In this document: positions 25,301 through 31,747 of the stretch, one piece after another
Numbering within the stretch: the stretch's first letter is position 1
How the letters are laid out: each line of letters opens with the position of its first letter
Assembly (NCBI GenBank): GCA_014879535.1
Contig: JACSRX010000063.1
Location: 1-36,717 of the forward strand
DNA: 36,717 nucleotides
Direction of reading: 5' to 3'
Source of the DNA: Chthoniobacterales bacterium
Lineage (GTDB): Bacteria > Verrucomicrobiota > Verrucomicrobiia > Chthoniobacterales > JACTMZ01
Program-made: the position numbers and the translations under genes
Notes under the pieces: generated by a model
What the model was told of the DNA's origin: nothing
Databases searched by the model: none
Seen by the model: the letters and a program-made list of their open reading frames with translations, nothing else

Positions 25301-25728
25301 GAGTGGTCGCCCCAGTCGAAGGCGTCCGTCTTGTAGATGATGGAATTGCCCGCGGAATTCACCACCCGCCGTGCGCGCGGGTCGCGTTTGTAGGCGTTGT
25401 TGTTCAGGTAGTATTTGTATTGCTGCCCCGCCTGCGCGTTGGGCACATCGACCGACCAGAGGCCGCTGCCGCCGCCTTCATTGACCATCGTCGTCTGGCC
25501 CCAGCCGTTGAACTCGCCCCGCACGGTCACGCTCGACGCGTTCGGTGCCCAGACACGGAAGGTGACACCCGTGCCGTTTGTGTCGGCGTAGGGAATGGAC
25601 CCCATTCCGGGACGGCTCGACTGGCCGAAACAACTGGCCGCCAGCAGCAACAACAGGACAGCCGCAGGCATCCAGCCGTGCCACCGGCTCTCTGGGATGG
25701 GGAACATCCGGTTTAATATGGCCATCAT
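22378..25728 (-). CDS. Exported GH13 alpha-glucan branching-enzyme-like protein with C-terminal beta modules
   Basis: This is a 1116-residue modular enzyme. The signal segment (residues 20-33) ends LAASC, a possible lipobox, so it may be a lipoprotein. CBM48-type domain: about 45-135 (VTFRVWAPNASSV). GH13 catalytic barrel: about 150-515, with DIVHNH (240-245), GFRWDS (nucleophile Asp314), RIAEDS (acid/base Glu353) and FSEAHD (Asp412). A C-terminal all-beta domain follows to about 610. Then come an FN3-like domain (620-715), a second FN3-like domain that seems split by a jelly-roll-like module (about 770-917), a TSP3-like DSNSDGIPDGW...DSNGNGYSNRQEY repeat (983-1022), and a terminal beta domain. 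The motifs fit glycogen branching or related amylolytic activity on external alpha-glucans. The start is ATG 25728 or 25725. The IS110 remnant lies immediately upstream. Confidence 0.88.
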   Translation of the reverse strand: MMAILNRMFPIPESRWHGWMPAAVLLLLLAASCFGQSSRPGMGSIPYADTNGTGVTFRVWAPNASSVTVRGEFNGWGQTTMVNEGGGSGLWSVDVPNAQAGQQYKYYLNNNAYKRDPRARRVVNSAGNSIIYKTDAFDWGDHSFNTPALKDTVIYQMHVGTFEGGNPPRTFDQAITRLDHLQNLGVNAVKVMPINEFAGGRSWGYNPADLFAIENEYGGADAFKRFVKAAHERGIAVLVDIVHNHYGPTDLDMWRFDGWSQNNLGGIYFYNDNRAHTWWGSTRPDFGRPQVRQFIRDQVFHFLEEFRVDGFRWDSVWNMITTDLGHNPDGESLLREINQEMAQTHPTKLRIAEDSAFNHSMNFQSQWDVDYRWALHGQVTQGSDSNRNMNTVANMLNGWPGMHRVVFSEAHDYIGSLNGRTRLPTEIDGGNPESIWARKRALLAAGIVLTTPGVPMIFQGQEMHETQAFHDSTPLRWSRLTSHAGIVQAYTDLVHSRRNLRDGMQGLKGSGINAHHIDNANKIISYIRWDQGGQADDVVVVVNFSANTWTGNSYQIPFPSAGTWYSHFNSDSKAYQGDFGGIGPSQVQASGSPAVAPVNMGMYSIQIFSKTPPSNFEPRMPSVTTSSVSDITSSGAMSGGEVSDEADSAVTERGIVWSTHPSPTIDDNKVVSGIGIGAYSSALGGLTPGQTYYVRAYATNTEGTGYGEPVVFATPCFDGPPVALEPSNIGGTSFIANWAPLDGATSYRLDVSTSETFLAGGGAGSTYAVNFEGAGETKTDYPSGTVTLNGRNWNMTDVLIGTGAGDWKIGARSAHLRGRNGSNMTMLQDVPDGLGVISFQYRRYGVDTSQQPWAVQYSTNGGSSWTQAGSAFTATDAVQTFSATVNVAGNVRMRIILTTNPGTTGNRRINVDDISMTPYDPPQPSFVPGYENRTVSGTSDLVSGLADDGTYYYRVRGVREGGCTSDDSNTQSATTLADPWQRDSNSDGIPDGWYLQYGLDPHATDIAVEDSNGNGYSNRQEYLLGTNPTDPSTTFCIINIEEVDGFPRITWRSVGGRTYSIQYANNIVLGFHEAAVVTESAVEDGVETTRSWVDDHTSTGGAPAGARYYRIQLVTD

Positions 25729-25764
25729 CGCCCCGACTGCAACAGTTTCCCCAAAAAGGGGGCA

Positions 25765-26028
25765 GGCCACCTTGCCAAGGACAGCGGCACCCTCCAAGGA
25801 CGCCGCACCATCCGCGGCGGACGCGTGGCTGTGCGCAACGTGCTTTACATGGCCGCGGTGGCCGCCAGCCGTTGGAACCCCATCCTGCGCAACTTCTACC
25901 AGCGCCTGATCGCCAAAGGCAAACCGGCCAAGCTCGCCCTCACCGCCGTCATGCGCAAACTCATCGTCCTACTCAACCGCCTCGCTGCTAACCCCAATTT
26001 TGCCTTGCGTGAGCAACACTGTTGCTGA
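25765..26028 (+). pseudogene. IS110/IS116-type transposase, C-terminal remnant
   Basis: The frame from about 25765 to the TGA at 26026-26028 encodes the C-terminal signature of IS110-family transposases: DSGTLQGRRTIRGGR, VRNVLYMAAVAASRWNP, FYQRLIAKGKPAKLAL and VMRKLIVLLNRL. Only about 88 residues remain; the DEDD catalytic N-terminal part is missing and the sequence upstream is the start region of the GH13 gene. The last residues (ALREQHCC) are not transposase-like and run into the palindrome at 26012-26026. It is a dead fragment, evidence of past insertion next to the GH13 promoter. Confidence 0.85.
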
Positions 26029-26042
26029 CCCCTTTTCTGCCT
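26012..26042 (+). repeat. Left inverted repeat of the AT-rich cassette, with palindrome
   Basis: The palindrome AGCAAC-ACT-GTTGCT (26012-26026) is followed by TGACCCCTTTTCTGCC. The same order, palindrome then TGACCCCTTTTTGCTGCC, occurs on the minus strand at 26700-26667. The two copies face each other and enclose the gene at 26061-26600. This copy also supplies the stop codon of the transposase remnant. Confidence 0.7.
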
Positions 26043-26060
26043 TTTTGCCATTCGTTCGTA

Positions 26061-26600
26061 TCAATACCCTTGCGAGTTGTTGACCGCCCCCTTTTTTCCG
26101 TTGGCATTGGTCTGCCGTAACCATAGGAAAAATTTGTCTTTTAAAGTTTGAGTGTAAGCTAACCATACACCAAAATCTTCCGGCGCCCCATCTGAAAAAA
26201 TCAACTTAAGCTCATATATCTCACCTGACCTAATTATGTGATCTAAGTTTTGATCGGGACTAATAATGTAGCCATCTAAGCGCTTTGAGTCCAACCAACT
26301 TGCTTTGCTCGTTTGATCTATTGTGAATTCATTATCAATGACAATAACGCCATTTTTCAAAATGTTAATGACTCCTGTTGTGCCGTATGGCGCAGTTCCG
26401 CTATTATAAGGGACAGAAAGCAATAAATGATAGGCCTCTCCCCGCGGCGGAACCAGCTCAGCAGAGAGGACACTTGATTCTTCGCTCAAAAATAGCTGGG
26501 TAGACTCCAAGAATGGCGTATTGATAGCCATATAAAATACCAACAAAAAACCTCCAACGATCCCTAGAGTCCCAGTCCAAAAGCATCCCTTCATAAGCAT
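26061..26600 (-). CDS. Orphan AT-rich gene, putative membrane-anchored protein
   Basis: This encodes about 179 residues with an N-terminal hydrophobic helix (FWTGTLGIVGGFLLVFYMAI) and a hydrophilic remainder that looks mostly beta (VINILKNGVIVIDNEF, GEIYELKLIFSDG). I recognise no family. Base composition is unlike the neighbours: the stretch 26161-26220 has 24 G/C of 60, whereas the flanks are clearly GC-rich, and codons ending in A/T are common. It sits between inverted TGACCCC repeats. ATG 26600 and ATG 26594 are both possible starts; GTG at 26603 is less likely. It reads as a horizontally acquired gene. The topology suggests a bitopic protein with its C-terminal domain outside the cytoplasm, which is inference. 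Confidence 0.65.
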   Translation of the reverse strand: MLMKGCFWTGTLGIVGGFLLVFYMAINTPFLESTQLFLSEESSVLSAELVPPRGEAYHLLLSVPYNSGTAPYGTTGVINILKNGVIVIDNEFTIDQTSKASWLDSKRLDGYIISPDQNLDHIIRSGEIYELKLIFSDGAPEDFGVWLAYTQTLKDKFFLWLRQTNANGKKGAVNNSQGY

Positions 26601-26603
26601 CAC

Positions 26604-27088
26604 TTTTTGGCGGCAATTTTACATTCTGCGATCACGGCCATAGCCCAAGTGGCACATTGCGCAACCGGCAGCAAAAAGGGGTCAGTCAACAATTCTTGAC
26701 GTTTTCCCACTTCCGATTCCGATGCCCGGCAAAAGGCTGGCGGTGAAAGCGTTCGAAAAGGCGTTCCCGCCGCTCCAATTCCGTCAGTCTTGCGGGCAGA
26801 GAGGCCAAGACCATGCGGCGGGCGGCTTCGCACATGCGGACGCCCATAGGAAAGGCGCTCGGAACCGGAAAGCGCCATGGCAACCTCGGGCCGTGTGTCG
26901 ATGATGCCCTGCATTCCACCCACAGGTTATAGGTCCCCAAGGGCTGCGTCCAGCGGGCGATACAGGCCTCGTCGCAGCCGGGGCTGTCAAAGTAGGCGGG
27001 CAGCTGGGGCCAGCCGCTCCTACCGATCGACCACGAATAGCGGACTCGTCACGCCGCAGTCCGGCCCACGCGGGACGAAGGCGGGCGC
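26604..27088. other. 485-base stretch without a convincing gene
   Basis: It contains the right inverted repeat (26667-26700) and, beyond it, GC-rich sequence. A minus-strand frame is open from about 27045 to a TGA at 26688-26686 (including RWTQPLGTYNLWVE and a Leu/Arg-rich helix TELERRERLFERF). It has no good start codon (TTG at 26940 at best) and matches nothing I know. It could be the 3' remnant of a lost gene. Confidence 0.45.
26667..26700 (-). repeat. Right inverted repeat of the AT-rich cassette, with palindrome
   Basis: Read on the minus strand, the imperfect palindrome GTCAA-GAATTG-TTGAC (26700-26685) is followed by TGACCCCTTTTTGCTGCC (down to 26667). This mirrors the element at 26012-26042. 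The TGA of the repeat ends the minus-strand open frame that approaches from the right. Confidence 0.7.
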
Positions 27089-28252
27089 TCAGACTGTCCG
27101 GCAGAACTGCTCGATGCGGTCCAATCCGGTCTTGATGGTCTCGAGGTCCGCGGCGTAGCTGAGGCGGATGGTCTGGTCGTCGCCGAAGGCGATGCCGGGC
27201 ACAACCGCGACTTCCGCCTTGCTGAGCAGGCGGTCGGCGAAATTCGTCGAGCTGAGGCCGAACTTGGCAATGTTCACCAGCATGTAGAAGGCGCCGAGCG
27301 GCTTGACCGCCGAGAGGTTCGGAATGGCCGACACGCGCTCGAACATGTATTCGCGGCGGATGTTGAACTCGTCGCGCATGTCCGTGACGCACTGCTGCGA
27401 TCCCTTGAGGGCCGCAACCGCGCCTTTCTGGGCGAAGGAATTCGGACCCGACGTGCTGTGGCTCTGCAGGGAGTCGATCACCTTGGCGATTTCCTCGGGC
27501 GCGCCGAGGTAGCCAAGGCGCCATCCGGTCATGGCATAGGCCTTGCTGAAGCCATTGACTGTGATGGTGAGGTCGTAGGCTTCCTTGGAAAGGGACGCGG
27601 GGCTGATGTGCTCGACATCGTCGTAGATGAGCTTCTCGTAGATTTCGTCGGAGAGGATGAAGATGTCCTCGGTGAGCGCGACCTCGACGATGCCTTCGAT
27701 CTCGCTGCGGGTGTAAACCGAGCCGGTGGGGTTGCCGGGGCTGTTGAGAATGACCATCTTCGTCCGCGGGGTCATCGCGTTCTCGAACTCCTCGGCGGTC
27801 ATCTTGTAGGAGTTCTCGGCCTTGGTCTGGACGATGACCGGCTCGGCGCCGACGAGGCGGACCATGTCCGGGTAGCTCAGCCAGTAGGGCGCGGGGATGA
27901 CGACTTCATCGCCGGGTTCGCAGCAGGCGAGGATGGCGTTGTAGCAGGATTGCTTGGCGCCGTTGCTCACGATCACCTGGCCGGGCTTGTAATCGACGTT
28001 GTTGTCGGCGGCGAACTTCTCGCTGATGGCGGTGCGAAGCTCGGGCAGCCCGGAACTGGGCGTGTATTTGGTGAAACCTTCGCGGAGCGCCTCGATGGCC
28101 GCTTCCTTGATGTGCTCGGGCGTGTCGAAATCCGGCTCCCCGGCCCCGAATCCGCAGACGTCGATTCCCTCGGCGCGCATGGCCTTGGCCTTGCTGTCGA
28201 TGGCGAGGGTGAGGGAGGGACTGAGTTGCTGGGCGTGGGAAGAAAGTTCCAT
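27089..28252 (-). CDS. Aspartate aminotransferase (class I/II, subgroup Ib-like)
   Basis: This is a 387-residue PLP enzyme catalysing aspartate + 2-oxoglutarate = oxaloacetate + glutamate in the cytoplasm. The PLP lysine is Lys237 in NGFSKAYAMTGWRLGY. Other fold-type I residues are visible: NSPGNPTG (170-177) and SDEIYEKLIYD (Asp202, Tyr205). The YTPSSGLPELR segment (63-73) is typical of the Ib group (Thermus/Bacillus type), some of which also accept prephenate. The ATG at 28252 is chosen because homologues begin near LSPSLTLAIDSKAKAM; the 19 upstream codons are Pro-rich and unlike the family. It is the last gene of a four-gene minus-strand run, 40 bases after the NDK-like gene. Confidence 0.93.
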   Translation of the reverse strand: MELSSHAQQLSPSLTLAIDSKAKAMRAEGIDVCGFGAGEPDFDTPEHIKEAAIEALREGFTKYTPSSGLPELRTAISEKFAADNNVDYKPGQVIVSNGAKQSCYNAILACCEPGDEVVIPAPYWLSYPDMVRLVGAEPVIVQTKAENSYKMTAEEFENAMTPRTKMVILNSPGNPTGSVYTRSEIEGIVEVALTEDIFILSDEIYEKLIYDDVEHISPASLSKEAYDLTITVNGFSKAYAMTGWRLGYLGAPEEIAKVIDSLQSHSTSGPNSFAQKGAVAALKGSQQCVTDMRDEFNIRREYMFERVSAIPNLSAVKPLGAFYMLVNIAKFGLSSTNFADRLLSKAEVAVVPGIAFGDDQTIRLSYAADLETIKTGLDRIEQFCRTV

Positions 28253-28292
28253 TGTGGTTGTTGAAAAAAGGTGAACGGGGAATTTACGCGGC

Positions 28293-29165
28293 TCAGGAGG
28301 AGGATTCAACGAATCCTTTCAGCGAATTGTCCGCCACGCCCACGATGCCGATTTCCAAGAGCGCATTCTCGGGTGAGTCGGAGGCGTGGGCGGCGTTGAC
28401 CATGATGCTGGAGCCGAATTCCTTGCGGATCGTCCCCGGAGGCGCTTTCGCAGGGTCGGTGGGCCCGAGCACGGCCCGGATTTTGCCCACGGCACCGGGT
28501 CCCTCGAAAACCAGCGCGAGGATCTTGGCTGATCCCGGCTTGCCATGATCCTTCTCCGGGACGGCGGATGGTCTCTGGCCGCTCATGAACTCGACGATGT
28601 TCTCCCAATGGTCGCGGCCGGCCTCGGGGCCGAATTTTCCGATGAGGGCGTCGAGCACGGGGCCGTAGAACTTCATGCCCTGCGCCACGGACATGTGATG
28701 CACTTTCATCGCGACAAGGGGCAACCCGGTCCGCGCGAAGACATCCATCACGGCACCGGGACGGGTGCCGGGGAAGGCGAAGTTGTCGGGTTTGACCAGA
28801 ACCAGCGAGCGCTCGGCGCCAGAGTCCGCCGGTTGCGAAAGCGCATTCGATTGGGCCCCGGCGAGTTCCTTCAACCCACTGAGGATGTCCGCATCCGCCG
28901 CGGGGGCCGAAACCATCCCGTCACCGAGCATCCCGGCGAGCGAACCGGGGACATCGGCCGCTCCGACCGCCGCGGAAAGCTTCGCGGCTGCGTCCTCACC
29001 GCGGAAAACAAGCAGGCCGGCAGGCCCCTCGGGCCTTTCGACAAGTCCGGCCCAGACGAGATCAAGGCCTCCGGTGCGTGCCGTGGCTGCGGACAAAATC
29101 CATCCGGTCCAGCAGCGACGGAAAGCTTCGGGTTCGACCACCAAGTAAGAGAGGGTTTGCTTCAT
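28293..29165 (-). CDS. Tandem nucleoside-diphosphate kinase-like protein with degenerate first domain
   Basis: This is a 290-residue protein, twice the normal NDK length. The second half (about 118-290) is a recognisable NDK: LVLVKPDNFAF (Lys125), FEGPGAVGKIRAVLGPTDP, PPGTIRKEFG and VNAAHASDSPENA with the phospho-accepting His260. It has an insertion around 170-210. The first half (1-105) repeats the same order in eroded form: TLSYLVVEPEA in place of the Lys-Pro-Asp motif, LLVFRGEDAAAKLSAAVGAAD, then PGSLAGMLGDGMVSAPAADAD, where the His position is Ala. So one probable kinase domain is preceded by a pseudo-domain. The likely reaction is phosphate transfer from ATP to NDPs, but the altered segments leave activity uncertain. 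Start ATG 29165. Confidence 0.82.
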   Translation of the reverse strand: MKQTLSYLVVEPEAFRRCWTGWILSAATARTGGLDLVWAGLVERPEGPAGLLVFRGEDAAAKLSAAVGAADVPGSLAGMLGDGMVSAPAADADILSGLKELAGAQSNALSQPADSGAERSLVLVKPDNFAFPGTRPGAVMDVFARTGLPLVAMKVHHMSVAQGMKFYGPVLDALIGKFGPEAGRDHWENIVEFMSGQRPSAVPEKDHGKPGSAKILALVFEGPGAVGKIRAVLGPTDPAKAPPGTIRKEFGSSIMVNAAHASDSPENALLEIGIVGVADNSLKGFVESSS

Positions 29166-29233
29166 AAGGATATCAGCCGTCATCCGACGGGCCGGATATC
29201 GTAACTTCCGCACCCACGGGCGGCAATCACCGA

Positions 29234-29686
29234 CTACTCCCGCAAGCGCGAATCCAGAACGAGGGTCACCGGGCCGTCATTCACCAAGGAAACTTCCATC
29301 ATCGCGCCGAACCTCCCCGTGGCCACCGGGCGTCCGAGAATGCCTTCCAAGCGTTGGACAAATTCCTCGTAGAGGGGCACGGCGGATTCCGGCGGCGCGG
29401 CGCGGTGCCATGATGGCTTGGTCCCCTTGCGTGTGCTGGCCAACAGGGTGAACTGGCTCACAACCAACGCCTCGCCCTCCGCCTCGACGAGCGAGCGGCT
29501 CATGCGCCCGTCACCATCCTCAAAAATCCGCTGCTTGGTGATCTTGTCCACGAGCCATGCACCGTCATCCGCCGTGTCATCGGCAGCGACACCCAGCAGG
29601 ACAAGCACCCCCGCCTCAATGGCGCCGACAACGTCTCCGTCCACCGTCACGGAGGCCCGCGTCACTCTCTGCACGACGGCACGCAT
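29234..29686 (-). CDS. dtd: D-aminoacyl-tRNA deacylase (DTD)
   Basis: This is a 150-residue cytoplasmic proofreading enzyme that hydrolyses D-aminoacyl-tRNAs (and Gly-tRNA-Ala). It starts [17 protein letters not shown] as in the family. Both signature motifs are present: SQFTLLA (78-84) and NDGPVTL (136-142), with the Gly-cis-Pro dipeptide Gly138-Pro139 that selects against L-amino acids. The length matches the family. Its ATG shares one base with the stop codon of the 2-hydroxyacid oxidase gene (TGATG, 29688-29684), so the two are translationally coupled. Confidence 0.96.
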   Translation of the reverse strand: MRAVVQRVTRASVTVDGDVVGAIEAGVLVLLGVAADDTADDGAWLVDKITKQRIFEDGDGRMSRSLVEAEGEALVVSQFTLLASTRKGTKPSWHRAAPPESAVPLYEEFVQRLEGILGRPVATGRFGAMMEVSLVNDGPVTLVLDSRLRE

Positions 29687-30756
29687 CAGCCGAGCAGGGA
29701 GTGTTCGATGTCCTTCACGCCACGCGCGCCGCACAATGCCATGGCAAGGTCGAACTCGGCCTTGAGCATCTCGAGCACGGCAAAGGCACCATTCTCACCA
29801 CCGGTGGCGAGCCCCCAGAGGATCGGGCGTCCGATGAGCGTGGCCTGCGCCCCGAGCGCGAGTGCCTTGACCACGTCCGTCCCGCGGCGGATGCCGCCAT
29901 CCACGAGCACGGGGAGGCGCCCGCCCACCGCTTCGGCCACGCGCGGCAACGCATCGATCGTCGCCGGGGCGGTGTCGAGCTGGCGTCCACCATGGTTGGA
30001 AACAATCACGCCCGCCGCGCCATTCCCGACGGCGAGCCGCGCGTCATCCGCGCGCACGACGCCCTTGACCAGCACCGGAAGCTTGGTCTCGCCCCTCAGC
30101 CAGACCAGATCGTCCCACGTGATGGACGGGTCGAGCATCTGCCCGACATAGGCGGCCAACCCCGAGCCGGACACCCCGGCGGGGAAGTTCGCCTTCGCAT
30201 GCTCGGCAAGGTTGGCCACGGTGAGGCCGCCGGGCAGGGAGAAACCGTTGCGCACATCCGCCTCGCGCCGCCCCCAGACCTGCGCATCCACCGTGAGCAC
30301 CAGCGCGCGGAACCCCGCCGCTTCGGCCCGGCGCACCAGGTCGAGCGTGGCGGCGCGGTCCTTGTAAATGTAGAGCTGGAACCACAGCGGACCGGTCGCG
30401 GCGGCGGCAACCTCCTTGATGGCCGTATTGGAGAGTGTGCTCATGACCATGACGGTCCCGGCGCGCCCGGCCGCCCGCGCCGTGGCGCATTCACCCGCGT
30501 CGCATGCCATGCGGTGGAAAGCCGTCGGCGCCACCATCACCGGGAACGACAACTCCTCCCCGAGCACGGTGGTGCGGGCGTCCCTCCGTGCGACATCGCG
30601 CAGCACGGGGTAATGCAGCACGATTTTTTCGTAGGCCTCACGGTTGGCGCGGAGGGTGATCCCGTCATTCGCCCCGCCCGCGTAGTAGTCATAGGCTTGG
30701 CGCGGAAGAAGCGTCCGCGCCGCCTCCTCGAACTCATGAAGATTGACCGGTTCCAC
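29686..30756 (-). CDS. FMN-dependent (S)-2-hydroxy-acid oxidase/dehydrogenase
   Basis: This is a 356-residue TIM-barrel flavoprotein of the glycolate oxidase / lactate oxidase / L-lactate dehydrogenase family, oxidising 2-hydroxy acids to 2-oxo acids. Visible features: [11 protein letters not shown] (22-32), APTAFHRMA (76-84), FQLYIYKDR (127-134), [13 protein letters not shown], Lys231 in VLVKGV, the catalytic His255-x-x-Arg258 in [10 protein letters not shown], and the FMN phosphate loop [18 protein letters not shown]. There is no cytochrome b2 domain. The start is not an ATG: the GTG at 30756 gives an N-terminus of family length ([14 protein letters not shown]); the long open extension upstream covers the divergent gene and is rejected. 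Glycolate and lactate cannot be told apart as substrates. Confidence 0.9.
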   Translation of the reverse strand: MEPVNLHEFEEAARTLLPRQAYDYYAGGANDGITLRANREAYEKIVLHYPVLRDVARRDARTTVLGEELSFPVMVAPTAFHRMACDAGECATARAAGRAGTVMVMSTLSNTAIKEVAAAATGPLWFQLYIYKDRAATLDLVRRAEAAGFRALVLTVDAQVWGRREADVRNGFSLPGGLTVANLAEHAKANFPAGVSGSGLAAYVGQMLDPSITWDDLVWLRGETKLPVLVKGVVRADDARLAVGNGAAGVIVSNHGGRQLDTAPATIDALPRVAEAVGGRLPVLVDGGIRRGTDVVKALALGAQATLIGRPILWGLATGGENGAFAVLEMLKAEFDLAMALCGARGVKDIEHSLLG

Positions 30757-30850
30757 GCCGGGAGGTTGCGTGCGACGCGAACGGCGGGCAAGCGGGATCG
30801 GGGCCACCTCGCCGCTTGCGCTCCGGCCCCGGGCAGGGGAAAAGTTCCCA

Positions 30851-31747
30851 ATGCCCGGAACCTGTGCCCTCACGGTCGATGATCTTGCGCTCGGTTCGCG
30901 GCCATGCCCATGGCGGGCGGCCGACGGCACGCCTTTCCCCGGGTTGGCCTGGGATCCCGCGGAGGGCAGCCCTGTCGCCAATGTCTTGTGCATCCACGGA
31001 CTCGGCGGGGCGGCGGCGGATTTCGGCCCCCTCGCCCGGTTCCTGGCGGCGCGGGGATGCGCCGTGCGGGCGATCAACCTGCGCGGCCAGGGCAATGACC
31101 CCGATGTCTCGCGCCGCGGCCATTTTCTCGATCCTGCCGGTTGGCGCGCGGACCTTGCCGCCTTCACCCGCGGACTGGGAACGGATGTCCCGTTGTTCGT
31201 CATCGGCGAAAGCATGGGGGCGCTCATCGCCGTGGACGCGGTGGCCCACGGCACTCTGAGCCCGCGGCGCATGGTGCTCTCGGCGCCGGTCACGGAAATC
31301 CGCGCCTCGCCGCCGCCATGGGTGGTTTCGATGATGCGGAAGGCGGCGCGCATCTTCCCGCGCGCGAAAGTTTCGCCCCTGCGCTTCGTCCATGGAAAAA
31401 CGGCGATGCCCCGGTTGACCGCCGACGACGAATACATGGCCTACCTGCAGACGATCCCCCACCGCGTGGGGGGCTTCACGCTCGAATTCCTGACGAGCTT
31501 CCACGATTTCATGTCGGGATGCCGCCGTTGCGCCGGACAGGTGCAGGTGCCCACGATGATGTTGGCGGGAGGGCGCGATATTTTCATCCGGCCCGACCAG
31601 AGCCGCGGGTTTTTCGACACGATCGGCGCGAGCGAAAAGGAATACCTGTTCTATCCCCGCAGCCACCACCTGCTCTGGCACGACATCGACAGGGACGAAG
31701 TGATGGAACGCGTCGCCGCGTGGATCATGGAAGGGCGGACCGCGTGA
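30851..31747 (+). CDS. Alpha/beta hydrolase (monoacylglycerol lipase / lysophospholipase-like)
   Basis: This is a 298-residue serine hydrolase. The oxyanion-hole region is CIHGLGG (47-53). The nucleophile elbow is GESMG, with Ser121. Asp243 lies in AGGRDIFI and a His in RSHHLLWHD (about 272-277) completes the triad. The INLRGQGNDPD loop (75-84) is typical of the Hydrolase_4 group, which includes monoacylglycerol lipases. There is no signal peptide, so it is probably cytoplasmic; the substrate is an ester of unknown identity. It lies 94 bases from the divergent oxidase gene. Its TGA overlaps the GTG start of the following glycosidase gene, so both proteins are made from one message. Confidence 0.88.
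   Translation: MPGTCALTVDDLALGSRPCPWRAADGTPFPGLAWDPAEGSPVANVLCIHGLGGAAADFGPLARFLAARGCAVRAINLRGQGNDPDVSRRGHFLDPAGWRADLAAFTRGLGTDVPLFVIGESMGALIAVDAVAHGTLSPRRMVLSAPVTEIRASPPPWVVSMMRKAARIFPRAKVSPLRFVHGKTAMPRLTADDEYMAYLQTIPHRVGGFTLEFLTSFHDFMSGCRRCAGQVQVPTMMLAGGRDIFIRPDQSRGFFDTIGASEKEYLFYPRSHHLLWHDIDRDEVMERVAAWIMEGRTA

Noticed and set aside
26686-27045. Minus-strand open frame right of the cassette as a real gene
   Set aside because: It has no ATG or GTG start in a sensible place, no recognised domain, and is cut by the repeat motif. At most it is a remnant; described under the gene-free stretch.
29687-31437. A 583-codon version of the 2-hydroxyacid oxidase starting far upstream
   Set aside because: The extra N-terminal 227 codons lie antisense to the alpha/beta hydrolase and are Arg/Pro-rich; the family-length protein starts at GTG 30756.
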